DNA from: Isoetes taiwanensis
Lineage: Eukaryota > Streptophyta > Lycopodiopsida > Isoetales > Isoetaceae
Length of the DNA: 64,000 bases
Assembly (NCBI GenBank): GCA_021234155.1
Contig: JAJEKV010000005.1
Span: 19,888,089 to 19,952,088 of the forward strand
Reading direction: 5' to 3'
The position numbers and the translations under genes are program-made. The notes below the pieces were generated by a model. It saw nothing but the letters and a program-made list of their open reading frames with translations. It was not told the origin of the DNA and searched no databases. Positions 12,382 to 22,407 of this stretch are shown here, piece after piece (position 1 is the stretch's first letter; each line of letters begins with the position of its first letter).

Positions 12382-12967
12382 CTAAGCAACAGGAAATGCT
12401 GGTATGACTGGCTCGAGAACTGGTGCATCCAAAATTATTGTTTTCTGCACTAAAGCATCTAAGCTTTCTGCAGTCATCCCAGAATTTAACAGGATGAGGT
12501 TTGCCAGTGCTTCCTGCATCCCCTGGTGGTAAGTACGCAATTCTGCCAGTAAAATCCGTTGTTGCAGAGTCAGAGCGGACAAGTGACAGAGAACAAATAT
12601 ACCAGCTGCCCTTGCAGCAGCATGTAACATAAGCTCATGAACTCTGTCTAAGAGCTCTCTTCCTGTCAATCTGACTCCAAGCATAGCCATTGAAGGCCCA
12701 GCATCCAGCCTGTTGTATGCCTTTAGGTTGGATTCGAAATCAGCAAAGAAGGTGGATTTAGGCATATCCACCTTCAGAGATTTATCACGAGCCCTGTTTA
12801 ACATGTGCCGAATGCCCTCCTCGCTCACCCTACAATAGCCGTAGTGATCTCTGAACATCCCTCCTACCATGTTGCCGGAATGAACTTCTTCGATTTGGCG
12901 CGAATTGGGAATGAAACGCCAAAAATCAGACGTAGGAACAGGATTTAGGACCCAGATCCTTTTCTAA
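12382..12967 (-). CDS. T1 antisense gene in the transposase intron, unknown function
   Basis: A minus-strand open frame read from 12967 (directly after a TTAG splice-acceptor-like site) to the stop at 12382; the first internal ATG is at 12870. The ~195-residue product has no domain I recognise. It has an amphipathic, Ala/Leu-rich helical C-terminal half ('LLDRVHELMLHAAARAAGIF', 'LTLQQRILLAELRTYHQGMQ') and a Pro-rich end. It lies wholly in the transposase intron (12102-13917), opposite in direction. Its 5' exon, if any, would be upstream, beyond or within the CCA array at 13.1-13.9 kb. Codon-like composition and length favour a real exon, but no homology supports it. Confidence 0.45.
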
Positions 12968-13070
12968 TGATTAGAAGAGGAATGTAATTATTATCGGGGG
13001 TGTCACAATTTGAAGTGTTTATGAGAGCAGGCTAGGCAGATTTTTTATATCAGACGAAATAGGATAAAAG

Positions 13071-13900
13071 TGATGTGATGTGATGTGATGTGTGGTGTCG
13101 TGATGGTGTGGTGTGGTGTGGTGTGGTTTGTGGTGTGGTGTGGGTTGCGTTATGTCCATGGTGTCATGTGAGTGTGTGCATGTTAATGTATGATCTGGAG
13201 AATCTCCCCCCTCACCCCACCACACCCCATCTATCCCACCACCATAGACTACCACCACATCTTTGCGACCACCACATTACCACCACATGCACACACATCC
13301 CACCACATCCCACGCCACACCCCTCCACCACCACCACCACACTCCACCACCACCACATCACACCACAATCCACAACACCACACCACACCACCACCACTAC
13401 ACCCCCCCACCACACTCCACCACACCCCACCACCACACTCCACCACACCACATCATAGCACCACACACCACTACACACACCACCACCACCCCCCCACCAC
13501 CACACCACACACCACTCCACCACCACCACCCCCACCACCACCCCCACCACCACACCACACACCACTCCACCACACCCCACCACCACCACCCACCACCACC
13601 CCCACCACCACCACACACCACTCCACCACCCCCCCACCACCACACTCCCACCACCACCACCCCCACCACCACCACACACCACTCCACCACCCCCCACCAC
13701 CACAATCCACCACCACCACTCCCCACCACCACACTCCACCACCACATGGTGTGTGGTGAATGGTATGGTGTGTGGTGGGGTGAGGTGTGGTGTGTGGTAA
13801 TGTACACAGCACTATTAAGGTGCTCGTTCTGGTGAATATGATGAGTGTGGGGCATGGTATGGTGCATGGTTTGGTGTGGTATACACATCCTAACAGTTTA
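13071..13900. repeat. T1 simple array 1: (CCACCA)n flanked by (TGGTG)n
   Basis: The plus strand is TGGTG-rich at 13071-13150, then CCACCA-rich at 13203-13745, then TGGTG-rich again at 13746-13900. The flanks are therefore complementary to the centre, and the array could fold into long hairpins. It lies in the transposase intron and upstream of the antisense gene. The His/Thr/Pro and Gly/Val/Trp open frames here are translation artefacts of the repeat. Confidence 0.95.
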
Positions 13901-16014
13901 GTGTTCATTTCATGCAGATGCTATTGTTCAAGAGGTTTCTGGACCAACATCCAGAAATTAAGATTCGTCTTCGAGCTTTTGAGAAGCTAAAACCCTGGTT
14001 TGTTGTGAAATTGAAGGACTTCAATAGTTGCTGTTGCATTCAGCACGTGAGGATGCAAATGCTAGTGGATGGACTCAATGGGATGAGAACCAAACATCCG
14101 AAGAATTGCACTTGCACCTGCGATGTTTGTAGATCACATGAACTTGGTCAATGCAGGGCACACCAGCATAAAATTGCAAGTCTGACAGAAGCTTGTGGAG
14201 ATCTATATTGTGTCCAAAGAGTGAATTAGATGAGTTTCACAAGAAGGCGTGCATCCTTAGAAATTGTGAGTCGGTGGAATCAAGAAGTTTCGGACTGTCC
14301 CATGGAAGGAAGTGGCGGTAGGAAAGTGAAATGGGAGTACATTGACTATGAAAAAAGACAACGTCTCGAAGTTACGGTAGGAGACCCGACTCATCGAAGT
14401 ACAATGAGACGTAACCCAAGGAGCTTCGGATAAACCGAAAAGAGCGTCTAAAAATCTTTCCATTTGCATAATTTCAGGTACCAATGGCGGGCAAAAGCGG
14501 TTTAAGGAGCTTACGGAGAATCTCCCGGCAGATGCATGTCTCTCGGCGGTGGATTTTGCAGAGAACTATACATTCAAGGAACAAGAGGAGGTCGGTCGAT
14601 GCTTGGGGTCAATAACCGTTACCATTTTGGTTCAAATAATATATCAAGTATGACTCGATGGGCGGATGAGATTATCAAGGAAACACATTACTATGTATCG
14701 GATGATAGGGAACACGATACTTTGTTAGGTGCAACAACGCTTCATGAAGCACCACAAATATCTGGAGCAGAAAGGAAGGGTTCCAAAGAGACATTATGTG
14801 TTTTCAGATGGTGCAACATCTCAATTCAAGGCTTCTAGACCATTTTACTTTGTGGTTAGGTACACAAACGACACTGATGTCTATATGATGTGGAATTTTT
14901 TTGGTTCTAACCACGGGAAAGGTGAACACGATGGCAAAGCTGCTGAGTTGAAGAGATGGTTAAGACAACTGCAATTAAAATACAACAGCATAAAATTGGG
15001 TAATGCTCATGAAGTGGTAGAAGTTGCCGAAGAGATGTTTACTTGTGGAACATCCGAGTGGATGAACACATCTCGAAACCCGATAAGAGGAAGAATATAA
15101 AAGGTTCTTTTGGGAAGTCAAGGTGGAGGATGTAGATAGAAAGAAAGCATGGGGTGCAGAAAGGATTTTTGGACACTAGGCAGATCCATTGTGTACATGC
15201 ATTCAATCCTGAATCTCCATTGCAGTTGCACATGAGGGAACTTTCATGCTTCTGCAGCCTCTTGCTTGGATGGCATGTGGGGCGGGTTGTGTGAACAAGC
15301 ACTACGTTGATGATTGGAAACTTCAAGTTATTGTACCATCCTCCAATGTGCATGCTGACATTGAGGACCGTAAATCCAGCAGGTCCTTGTTCTCCTCCAA
15401 TCCCACGATGTTAGCAGAGGCACTTAGAGTTGGTGATAATTTTGCTGTTGTTGCTCCGAAAGGGAATGATGAGGGTTCTGAATTTTGGATTCTGATGTGC
15501 ACAAAACCAAAATGGATAGTGGAGAAAGACTTCCAACTCAATGGAACATGGTACCTCGCCGGTGATAGTGTCATAGAAGGTATGTATTACAAGAAGGGCG
15601 CAAGATCAACCGTCAGCTATGATCTTTGCAGTAAAGACGCCTTAGGCATAGTATTCACAACACAGATCTGTGCAATCAGACTTCACATGCCACCAACTAA
15701 ACGTCAAAACAGGACTGTATATAGGCTAGATCCTTTAGATGAGGAGAAAATTTTACAGAATTTACCCGAAGTTCTTTCTGATGATGATGAAATGTAAAAC
15801 CATTCTCAGAAGTTTTAACTCATGTGAAGTTTTGTGCTTCAAATTGTGAAAATGAGTTTGTTTTGATTTCTTTTGAAGATTTGAATTCTTCTGAAACACT
15901 TGATTCCTTTGTTTGTGAGATGAATTGAATATGAATTTTCATTGAAATGAATCGAGGTTACAATAACAATTATGTACATAAGAAAGATATACAGTGATTT
16001 AAGTACGAGGTGAC

Positions 16015-18081
16015 TCACGCACCTACATACTTCCCAATACATATGTTCATCTCAGTTCCAGCTTTTGTTGCTTCTAATCTTAAAACTTCAAGCATGAACA
16101 CTCTAACATCAACTAGATCATGGTCTGAAATGTCCACAGCCTGCAGTTAACCACACTTTGTCAATAACAGAGTTTGGTTTGTCTGCTGCATTTAAGTTGA
16201 CTTACTAGATCAGGCAACAATATATTCACTCCTTTTAAGTACCCCCTCACAAATTTGTGCATAAACGAACATACGGCAGGGCCACATGAATGACCATCGG
16301 TTTGAAGAGGCGTTCTGGAAAATTTCACAACATCTGAAGTTGTAAAGCTGAAATTACTGTGTCCAAGCAATTCCAGGAACCTGCACTCAAAGTTTGTTGT
16401 CATTGTGCCACAACAGCAAAATGCAATGAGCAAGCACTAACCTCTCAATATGTCTGCTTCTGCCATGCAAGCCCAAGCTATCAAAGTGATATATCCCTGG
16501 TTTATATCTCTGTGCGAGACACGCGTGGCTTACAATCAGAAAACAGGTCCAGTGATGTCCATCACAAGCAGGCAAAAACATGTACTGGCACTTATCCAGA
16601 TTCACATGTTTCCTTATTGTTTTGTAACTATTTGTGTCCTTGGACAATGTCGAGTGAAAAAGAGGGTCAAAGAAATGAAAGGGATGGCTCATTCCTTGGA
16701 GAATCAAGTAGTATTCCATGTATCCGCAAACATATGCATATCATCTGGCACAATCCTGATGATCACAAATCAGATGAAAGTATCACCTTGAGAAGAGGAG
16801 GATCAATTGATCATTGAACCACTGCGTATCAGCTTCCAAAATTTTGATGTCGGTGGAGTTAATCACGACAGTTTCAGTTCCACTCAGCACCACTTCCAGA
16901 TGTGTATTTGGCTTTAGATAGTCAGGGACTGCCGAAGCTCTATCATCTCTAGTTCTAAACACACAAGATAACATTTGCTCACAATCCATTCAAATATTTT
17001 AAATTGAAAATGTACAACACATATCATAGAAATTCTTTTACTTATATTGACTTTCAAAGAGTTTTACAAGATTCATTTATGAAAATACTTGTCGAGCATT
17101 TTCATGCAGTTGCGCGACTCTTCAGAATCCCACATGTTCCACATTTGATGTTCCTTCACATAAGCTGGCACACTTTCTGCAGCCAGAAGTCCCTCCAGCC
17201 ATGGTTTGAGTTGCTCCAAAAGGAAATTGGAATCCAACCTGTCGGGAGCAAAACTATTTGGACATATCATTGTGTTCGGCTGGTTGGCAGAACCCTTATA
17301 TCTGCTGTCATCTATCAACAATGTGTTTGTCACCTGGTATCTCCAAAATTTCTGGTACACTTTGGACAGATCCTTAAGGAAAATTGGCTTATTAACCACT
17401 TTTAATTTTGTGTTGGTGCAGTCATCCTGATTCCAAATAAAAAGAAATCTGCCCTTATATTCCTGCAGCAACTTTCTCGTCAACAAGTCAACATTACTCT
17501 TAGCCATGCTGGACGACAATGCAATCTCAAATTTTGAAAAACACCATTCTAAGAACTCCTGAAATCCAGGCCTGGAAACTGCAAACTTTTGATGGTTCAA
17601 TTTCTGGATGGTCACTTCTGGCTCGGCCGATGCAGGGATCCTCTCTTTCAAGTCATAAAACTTGCCTAAAACCCCATTAAAATCCAGAACAAGGAGAATT
17701 TCAGTTAACCTCTTGGTTTTTGTTGGTTGAGGTTGTATTGGACTCGTTGAGCAGTCTGCATCTTGTCCAGGATCCGGGGTTTCTTTGTCAACTTCATCAC
17801 CTGCATCCGCATTTGGCTCATATTCAGCACCAAAACTTTTTTCTGGTGAAGGACCCCGTACAGAATGAATCTCAAGGGAATTAATTTTCCCCCCTAAATC
17901 AGATGCACTAGGAATCTCTTCGTCATGACTTCCAGTTGCAGTAGCATTTATCTCTGCAACATAATTGAAATGAGGAAGACCACAAAAAAATACAAAAAAA
18001 TAAATCATGTATGTGGCATCGGTACTTACTTGATACGACTGCATTCAGTTGACTATCCAAATTTCGTTTTGGAGTCTCCAT
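16015..18081 (-). CDS. T1 cargo: FCP1/NIF-like phosphatase fused to Ulp1 SUMO protease
   Basis: Minus-strand gene with six predicted exons: 18081-18030, 17953-17089, 16954-16787, 16755-16442, 16380-16206 and 16140-16015. Introns are GT-AG and their phases agree, except for one frame break near 16715. The start is the ATG at 18081 ('METPKRNLD'). The N-terminal half is a HAD/NIF (CTD-phosphatase-like) domain: 'LVLDFNGVLGKFYD' (usual DxDx motif, second Asp here Asn), 'SRPGFQEFLEW', 'IALSSSM', 'LLIDDSRYKGSANQPN'. The C-terminal half is a C48 cysteine protease: 'DTQWFNDQLI', 'HHWTCF' (His), 'IYHFDSLG' (Asp), 'PLQTDGHSCGPAV' (Gln and Cys). Ulp1 domains are common cargo of plant DNA transposons; a NIF phosphatase is not. 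The two halves could still be two genes, since a stop follows the NIF exon if intron 17088-16955 is retained. Confidence 0.72.
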
Positions 18082-18599
18082 GCATGCCGGCCGGTAGGGG
18101 GATTGACTTCGAGTATCAAATGGGGTGAATTCTAGGTACAACCGGGAGGTATCTTGCAGATCTCATAACGATCGAGGTGTGGATAAGCGTTGGATATCCT
18201 TGGTCTCAAATTTCGCAATTCAAAACACTAAGTCGATAGACGCTGTGACAACATCAAGAAAACATTAGTTAAGGCACTTGTTTTGCGGTGAATCTATATT
18301 GTTTGCAAAAGAGACAAGCAAAAGAGACTAAGCCAGCCAGGATGGAAGAGACTAAGCCAGGATGAAAGAGACCTGAGTACAAGCATCGAGACTTCCCAAA
18401 CCTTGCTTTCACCCCTCTTTGGACTTACTTGTGTCTATTGGTTCTTGTGGTACCACTCGAACACCAAAAGCCAAAAGCCATGTCTCACCATAATGTGGCC
18501 CTAACCGGGGCTGGCGAGGTTCTAGAGTGTCTCGCAAAACAAATTCAAAATCAATAGAGTCTTTAGGCGAGGGTTAGAGATGATAATATTTACCTCAAA

Positions 18600-18780
18600 T
18601 GGTGTGATAGACATGGAATGTGATCTTTGGTGGATCGCGATTCGCTATCACAACCGGCAACATTTTACCCTCCCATTTCGCACAACGTCCACAAAATGGA
18701 CAACCTTCATCACCCTCTTCTTCCGCCTCGGGAAGCATTGGAAGTGCGGGATCTAAAGGAGTGTCATGACCACTACGCCG
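18600..18780 (-). CDS. T1 possible exon with a CPFCGRC motif
   Basis: A minus-strand open stretch reads '…LPMLPEAEEEGDEGCPFCGRC' and then 'AKWEGKMLPVVIANRDPP', ending at a TGA next to a GTAAAT donor-like site at about 18592. The Cys pattern C-x2-C-x2-C could bind metal. It could be a last exon of the 20515-18925 gene or a relic. No family recognised. Confidence 0.3.
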
Positions 18781-18924
18781 AAAAAAATCTCAAATCTTTG
18801 CATTCGAGGTAGCAGCTCCGTGATAAGTCTTCACATGCCTTTAGCTAAATTTCAGTTTACATTAATTCCTTATTTAATCGTTTCAGCCCAGGGCAACACT
18901 TTGTACCATTTAGCTCTTCATCCT

Positions 18925-20515
18925 TTAGTTAAACTTACAACCCGAACACCCTCTGTTTGCTTTTCGGTTCTTTGTCATGATTGATTGCCATCTGTGCAAA
19001 TCAGCTCTAATTTCTGATGCTTTATGCTCCATCAACTCAATCTTTCTTTTGATATCATTTTTCCTATCCTCGTTTGCTTGCAATCGTTGCTTGCATCTAT
19101 CAAACCTAGCTGATGTTGCAGCCAACCATTCCTTCACAAAGTCCGCCATAGTCGCAAAACAAAACACTACGTATATGTCAGCCTCCTAACATAGTAAGCC
19201 ACGTACTGATGGAAAACCACAATCACACACCACACAACACAAGGTAGTCTCTACACACCACCACATACCACACACCACACAACATACGCTGCACAGTACA
19301 CACCACACAACACGCTGTGGTGGTGGTGGTGGTGTCTGTGGTGGTGGTGGTCTCCCACCGCCACACTCCCACACCACACACCACCACCACACTCCACCAC
19401 CACTCCACACTCCACCACCACCACCACACACACCACCACCATCACCACACTCCTCCACCACCACCACACTCCACCACCACCACCACATTCCTCTACCACC
19501 ACCACACTCCTCTACCACCACCACCACACACCACCACCACCACACCACACCACCCGGACTCCACCATGTCCCACACCACACTCCACCAAAGACCACACTC
19601 CACCACCACCACACCCCACACTCCACCACCACCACACCCCCCACCACCACCACCACCACCTCACCACCACCACCACACACACACCACCACCACCACCACC
19701 ACCACTGGTAGAGTGTAGTGGTGGGAGATCGTGGGGTGTGGTGTGGGACATGTCTATCGTTCTGGCATCCATTGCGCATCATAGAGACACAACATGACAA
19801 TACAGCCAACATGATGCAAAATGGTAGTAGACATACCTGATTCTTGAAGTGGATTTGATGTTACCTTTTCTGTGTTGATAGAAACAATCTAGATCAAGCT
19901 TGAGATTTTTTTCTGTTGTAAGACAACTAATAATTGAACATACCTGCAATGGCATGTTTTGGTCTCAGAACATTGCTCTGCTTTTCTATTTTGATTGTGA
20001 GTTCAGATTGAATGTGTGGTCTAGAGGAACCTGATTTGGTTATTTCCCTATCATCTTCATCATCCCTGTCACTTTTACTATTTTCCTCCTCGTCAGGTTG
20101 GATTTGCCTATGCTTTCTCTTGGGTCTAGAAGAACTGGCCTCGGCTTTCTCATCGGGAGTTTTATAATAATCCGAGAAGCTCTTCCAATTAACAGCCTCC
20201 CCCTTTATATGCAGATAATAAGCCACTGCCCAGGTTCCAGGAGCCATTCCACCCCATGTATGTGGCTTCCCTGTAATTCTTTTGTAAATTTGCATGAACT
20301 CTTTGTATTGTTCATTGCTCAGATTCTTCAACCTGTACAAGAAAACATATGCCTTAATTTTTCAGTTTGAACAAAACATTTGGGGGAAAATACCTGTAGC
20401 CAGATTTATTTGGAACTCTGTCACCCCAAAGCTTCTTTAGATCTTCGTGGGGCACAATCTCTTGTTTGAGGAGAGATTTCATCGTGTAACCAGTGGCGTT
20501 CAATTCCGACTCCAT
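18925..20515 (-). CDS. T1 cargo gene of unknown function, 4 exons
   Basis: Minus-strand gene starting at ATG 20515 ('MESELNATGYTMKSLLKQEI'). Predicted exons 20515-20394, 20332-19944, 19869-19837 (33-nt microexon) and 19166-18925. All introns are GT-AG and every junction keeps phase (2, 1, 1), which is good support for a real gene. The product is about 255 residues: a conserved-looking N-terminal half ('EQYKEFMQIYKRITGKPHTW', 'WAVAYYLHIKG'), a basic nuclear-localisation-like RPKRKHR, an acidic Asp/Glu stretch, and a C-terminal coiled coil ('RKNDIKRKIELMEHKASEIR'). It looks nuclear and possibly DNA-binding, but I do not recognise the family. Intron 3 holds CCA array 2. An alternative donor at 18938 would extend it into further exons. 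Confidence 0.6.
19204..19760. repeat. T1 simple array 2: (CCA)n with strand flips
   Basis: CCA/CA-rich at 19204-19315, TGG-rich at 19316-19352, CCACCA-rich at 19355-19706, TGG-rich at 19707-19745. It lies in intron 3 of the 20515-18925 gene and has the same architecture as array 1. Confidence 0.95.
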
Positions 20516-20722
20516 TAGGGTTCAATCGGCAAGAAGCGGCAAAAAAACAGAGGAAGAGGTGATTCTTTCTTAATTCAAAAAGGTGGACAATGACGTGGCA
20601 TAAAATTCAAAATAACCGACGCTCATTAATTCGCACTCCCGCAATCTCCGCTTCGGTATGCACCACCCGATTCTACCACAAAGGTGGTGCCAAAATGTGG
20701 CGTCAAAATGCACGTTTTTGAT

Positions 20723-20744
20723 ACACCACAGCATGCTTTTACCC
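20723..20744 (-). repeat. T1 right terminal inverted repeat
   Basis: 22 bp ending GCTTTTACCC; inverse of 11098-11119 with two mismatches. Confidence 0.92.
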
Positions 20745-21718
20745 CTAAAGAACCTAACTCTATGATATAGATTAGATCTAGTTCTTTAGTTCTTCTCTGA
20801 TGTATATGGATGATGTATCTCTGTGAACTCCTTGTATTGGGAAGGGGGGTAGAGGCCCTAAAGCTTGGTAGTAGATGTTCCTAGATTAGCCTCTCTAGCA
20901 CACTGTAGATTCGGCCTGTGTACAAGAACCACACTTGGTTGTGGGTGAAGGGGCCAGACTGGCTAAGAAGGAGATTCGTGTTCTGACTCTTGAATGATCC
21001 CTCTGGTGTGTAAGGCCTACCGGGGATCATTGTGACTAGGTCCAATGGTTTGCCACTGAGTGCGGGCAAGGCATGGGCTCGACACCCGTGGAGTGATGTT
21101 CACTTTCCAGTGGGTTCAGTCGAATAAGGGCAGTGGCCCTCTAGTCACCTTGAGTCAGCATGTAGATCTCTGGAGGGAGTGATCCCTACCTGCCCCATCG
21201 GAACTGGGGAGATGCAACCCAGGAATAGCCCCTTTGGCTATGCATCCGGCGGGCTACAGTCAGGTCCCAACACTTTTCAACCTACTCTGCAAAGTGTGCA
21301 CAGGAGGGGCGGATGGAGTGGACAACCCTATGCCATGTTCTTATGCCAGCCAAATCCATTGCCATGAATTCGGTCTGCAATGAACTCTGGAGACCCAAGC
21401 CGTCAGTCATCCCTTCGAGTCTGAGCCTTGGGTAGGAACCCATATGTATGGTGCTGATCTTTGTCTATGCAGATGTTGATGCACCATCCTTCGAGGTGGA
21501 TATGTGATGATGTTATGTACTGACATGTATGTTTACGCTTCCGCAGCTAGGTAGGCCCTGAGGGAGACGGGGTAAAATGACCCCTTCACTCTTCCCACTG
21601 GAACTCGTTACGGGTGCAGTGATATGTGGAGGGCCCTGTATCAGCATGGAGTTGGTATGGGGGATGAACTCTTGTTTGTATACGGTGAGTGCACCGTATA
21701 CGAGTAGGGGACGTCACA
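20745..21718 (+). repeat. G1 5' LTR, right part
   Basis: Corresponds to about 33572-34545 of the 3' LTR, with scattered, mostly transition differences. It ends in a 10-bp-arm inverted repeat GTATACGGTG, 4-base loop, CACCGTATAC (about 21679-21702), then ACGTCACA. CTAA at 20745-20748 is the T1 target duplication. Confidence 0.95.
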
Positions 21719-21719
21719 G

Positions 21720-21731
21720 TGGTATCAGAGC
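21720..21731 (+). other. G1 primer-binding site (initiator tRNA-Met)
   Basis: TGGTATCAGAGC one base after the 5' LTR end; complementary to the 3' end of initiator tRNA-Met. Confidence 0.92.
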
Positions 21732-21925
21732 AATGTTCTTGGAGACCAAGAGCAAAGCACTGACCATGCTCCCAGTAGTACTAACTTGATAAGATCCTTA
21801 AACCTCGAAAAATGGGAAATTTTTTTTTCTCATTTTTGTAGTATATGCTAAGCTAATAATAGTTAAAGTGAACGAAAACATAAAAAGACTAAAATTAGTG
21901 AGCCAAACCTTCAAATAGTAGGATG

Positions 21926-21992
21926 GTCTCACACGTCGCGCCAGGACAGATAATGAGAATCTCATTTTCGGGCTGGGCGCAACGTGTGAGAC
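21926..21992 (+). repeat. G1 67-nt inverted-repeat unit, copy 1
   Basis: Starts GTCTCACACGTCGCGCC and ends GGCGCAACGTGTGAGAC, so the arms pair with one mismatch. The centre (AATGAGAATCTCATT) is also self-complementary. Confidence 0.9.
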
Positions 21993-22141
21993 ATCGAGCT
22001 TAAAACACCTTGAAAAGTCATGAATTTCAGAAAAATAACATGGTAATTCGAATTTTAAGCTAGGAATTAGCTAGAATTAGTATGTTACATCCCTAAAAAA
22101 CATGCTTAGAATGTATAAGATTTAGCATTAGAATCCACCAT

Positions 22142-22208
22142 GTCTCGCACGTCGCGCCAGGACCAAAAATGAAACTTTTATTTTCAGTTTGGGCGCAATG
22201 TGTGAGAC
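22142..22208 (+). repeat. G1 67-nt inverted-repeat unit, copy 2
   Basis: Same 67-nt architecture: GTCTCGCACGTCGCGCC … GGCGCAATGTGTGAGAC. Starts 216 bp after copy 1, in the leader ahead of the H3-like ORF. Confidence 0.9.
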
Positions 22209-22407
22209 CATGAGGTTAGAAATGCTTAAATTTAGGTGTTTTAGGTGTTTTAGGTGACCCAAAAAGGTAGTTTGAAATTTGACCTAAAATGGCCCATCTA
22301 TAAATAGACCTAGAACCCCCCTCATTTCCACGTTCTTCTTTAGAAAATCGCTCCCCCTTGCCAAGGCGATTTTTCGGCGCCGACATCGGATCGAGGAACC
22401 GTCAAAT

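Larger units (their letters stand above)
11410..15797 (+). pseudogene. T1 transposase (DDD/E, Sola-like), multi-exon and broken
   Basis: Coding blocks: about 11410-11510 and 11573-11809 (basic N-terminus), 11810-12101 ('DLGKVLGVHPRNLQKAKK', 'RAKRFDAISDEHIEKI'), donor GT at 12102, acceptor CAG at 13917, then 13918-14220 ('FEKLKPWFVVKLKDF', 'NCTCTCDVC'), 14215-14430, acceptor TTTCAG before about 14479, 14480-14660 with 'DFAENYTFKEQEEV' (first catalytic Asp), 14729-15100 with 'FSDGATSQFK' (second Asp) and 'NFFGSNHGKGEHDG' (third acidic residue), and 15246-15797 (Cys-containing C-terminus, stop at 15795-15797). At least four frame changes (about 14218, 14265, 15100, 15270) and an in-frame TGA near 14650 make it a pseudogene here. 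The three acidic motifs and Cys clusters support a Sola-type transposase; the superfamily label is inferred from memory of the family plus the 4-bp duplication. Confidence 0.75.
11098..20744. mobile_element. T1: 9.65-kb Sola-like DNA transposon with cargo genes
   Basis: The boundaries come from comparison with the uninterrupted G1 3' LTR: removing 11098-20744 plus one CTAA restores the LTR. The target duplication is 4 bp (CTAA, 11094-11097 and 20745-20748). The 22-bp terminal inverted repeats are identical except for two bases: GGGTAAAAGCA, then CA or TG, then CTGTGGTGT. Subterminal CCAAAATGTGGCGT occurs near both ends in the same orientation (about 11149 and 20690). Established knowledge: Sola elements make 4-bp duplications and have G-rich ends. 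The encoded transposase motifs agree with a DDD/E enzyme of that type. It contains a transposase relic on the plus strand and at least three genes on the minus strand. Confidence 0.88.

Noticed and set aside
13090-13908. Long His/Pro/Thr-rich and Gly/Val/Trp-rich open frames on both strands
   Set aside because: They are direct translations of the CCA/TGG simple array; no start context or non-repeat content.
19186-19812. Gly/Val/Trp-rich open frame over 200 codons on the minus strand
   Set aside because: Same artefact from array 2; it lies in a predicted intron.
11091-20750. T1 as a PIF/Harbinger element (TAA 3-bp target duplication)
   Set aside because: A 3-bp reading would leave unequal ends; a 4-bp CTAA duplication gives matching GGGTAAAAGC ends, and the transposase motifs are not Harbinger-like. 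Not fully excluded.
20881-21789. Small open frames recurring in both G1 LTRs (e.g. 21179-21367 and 34006-34194)
   Set aside because: Present twice only because LTRs are repeated; no domain, start context or conserved product.
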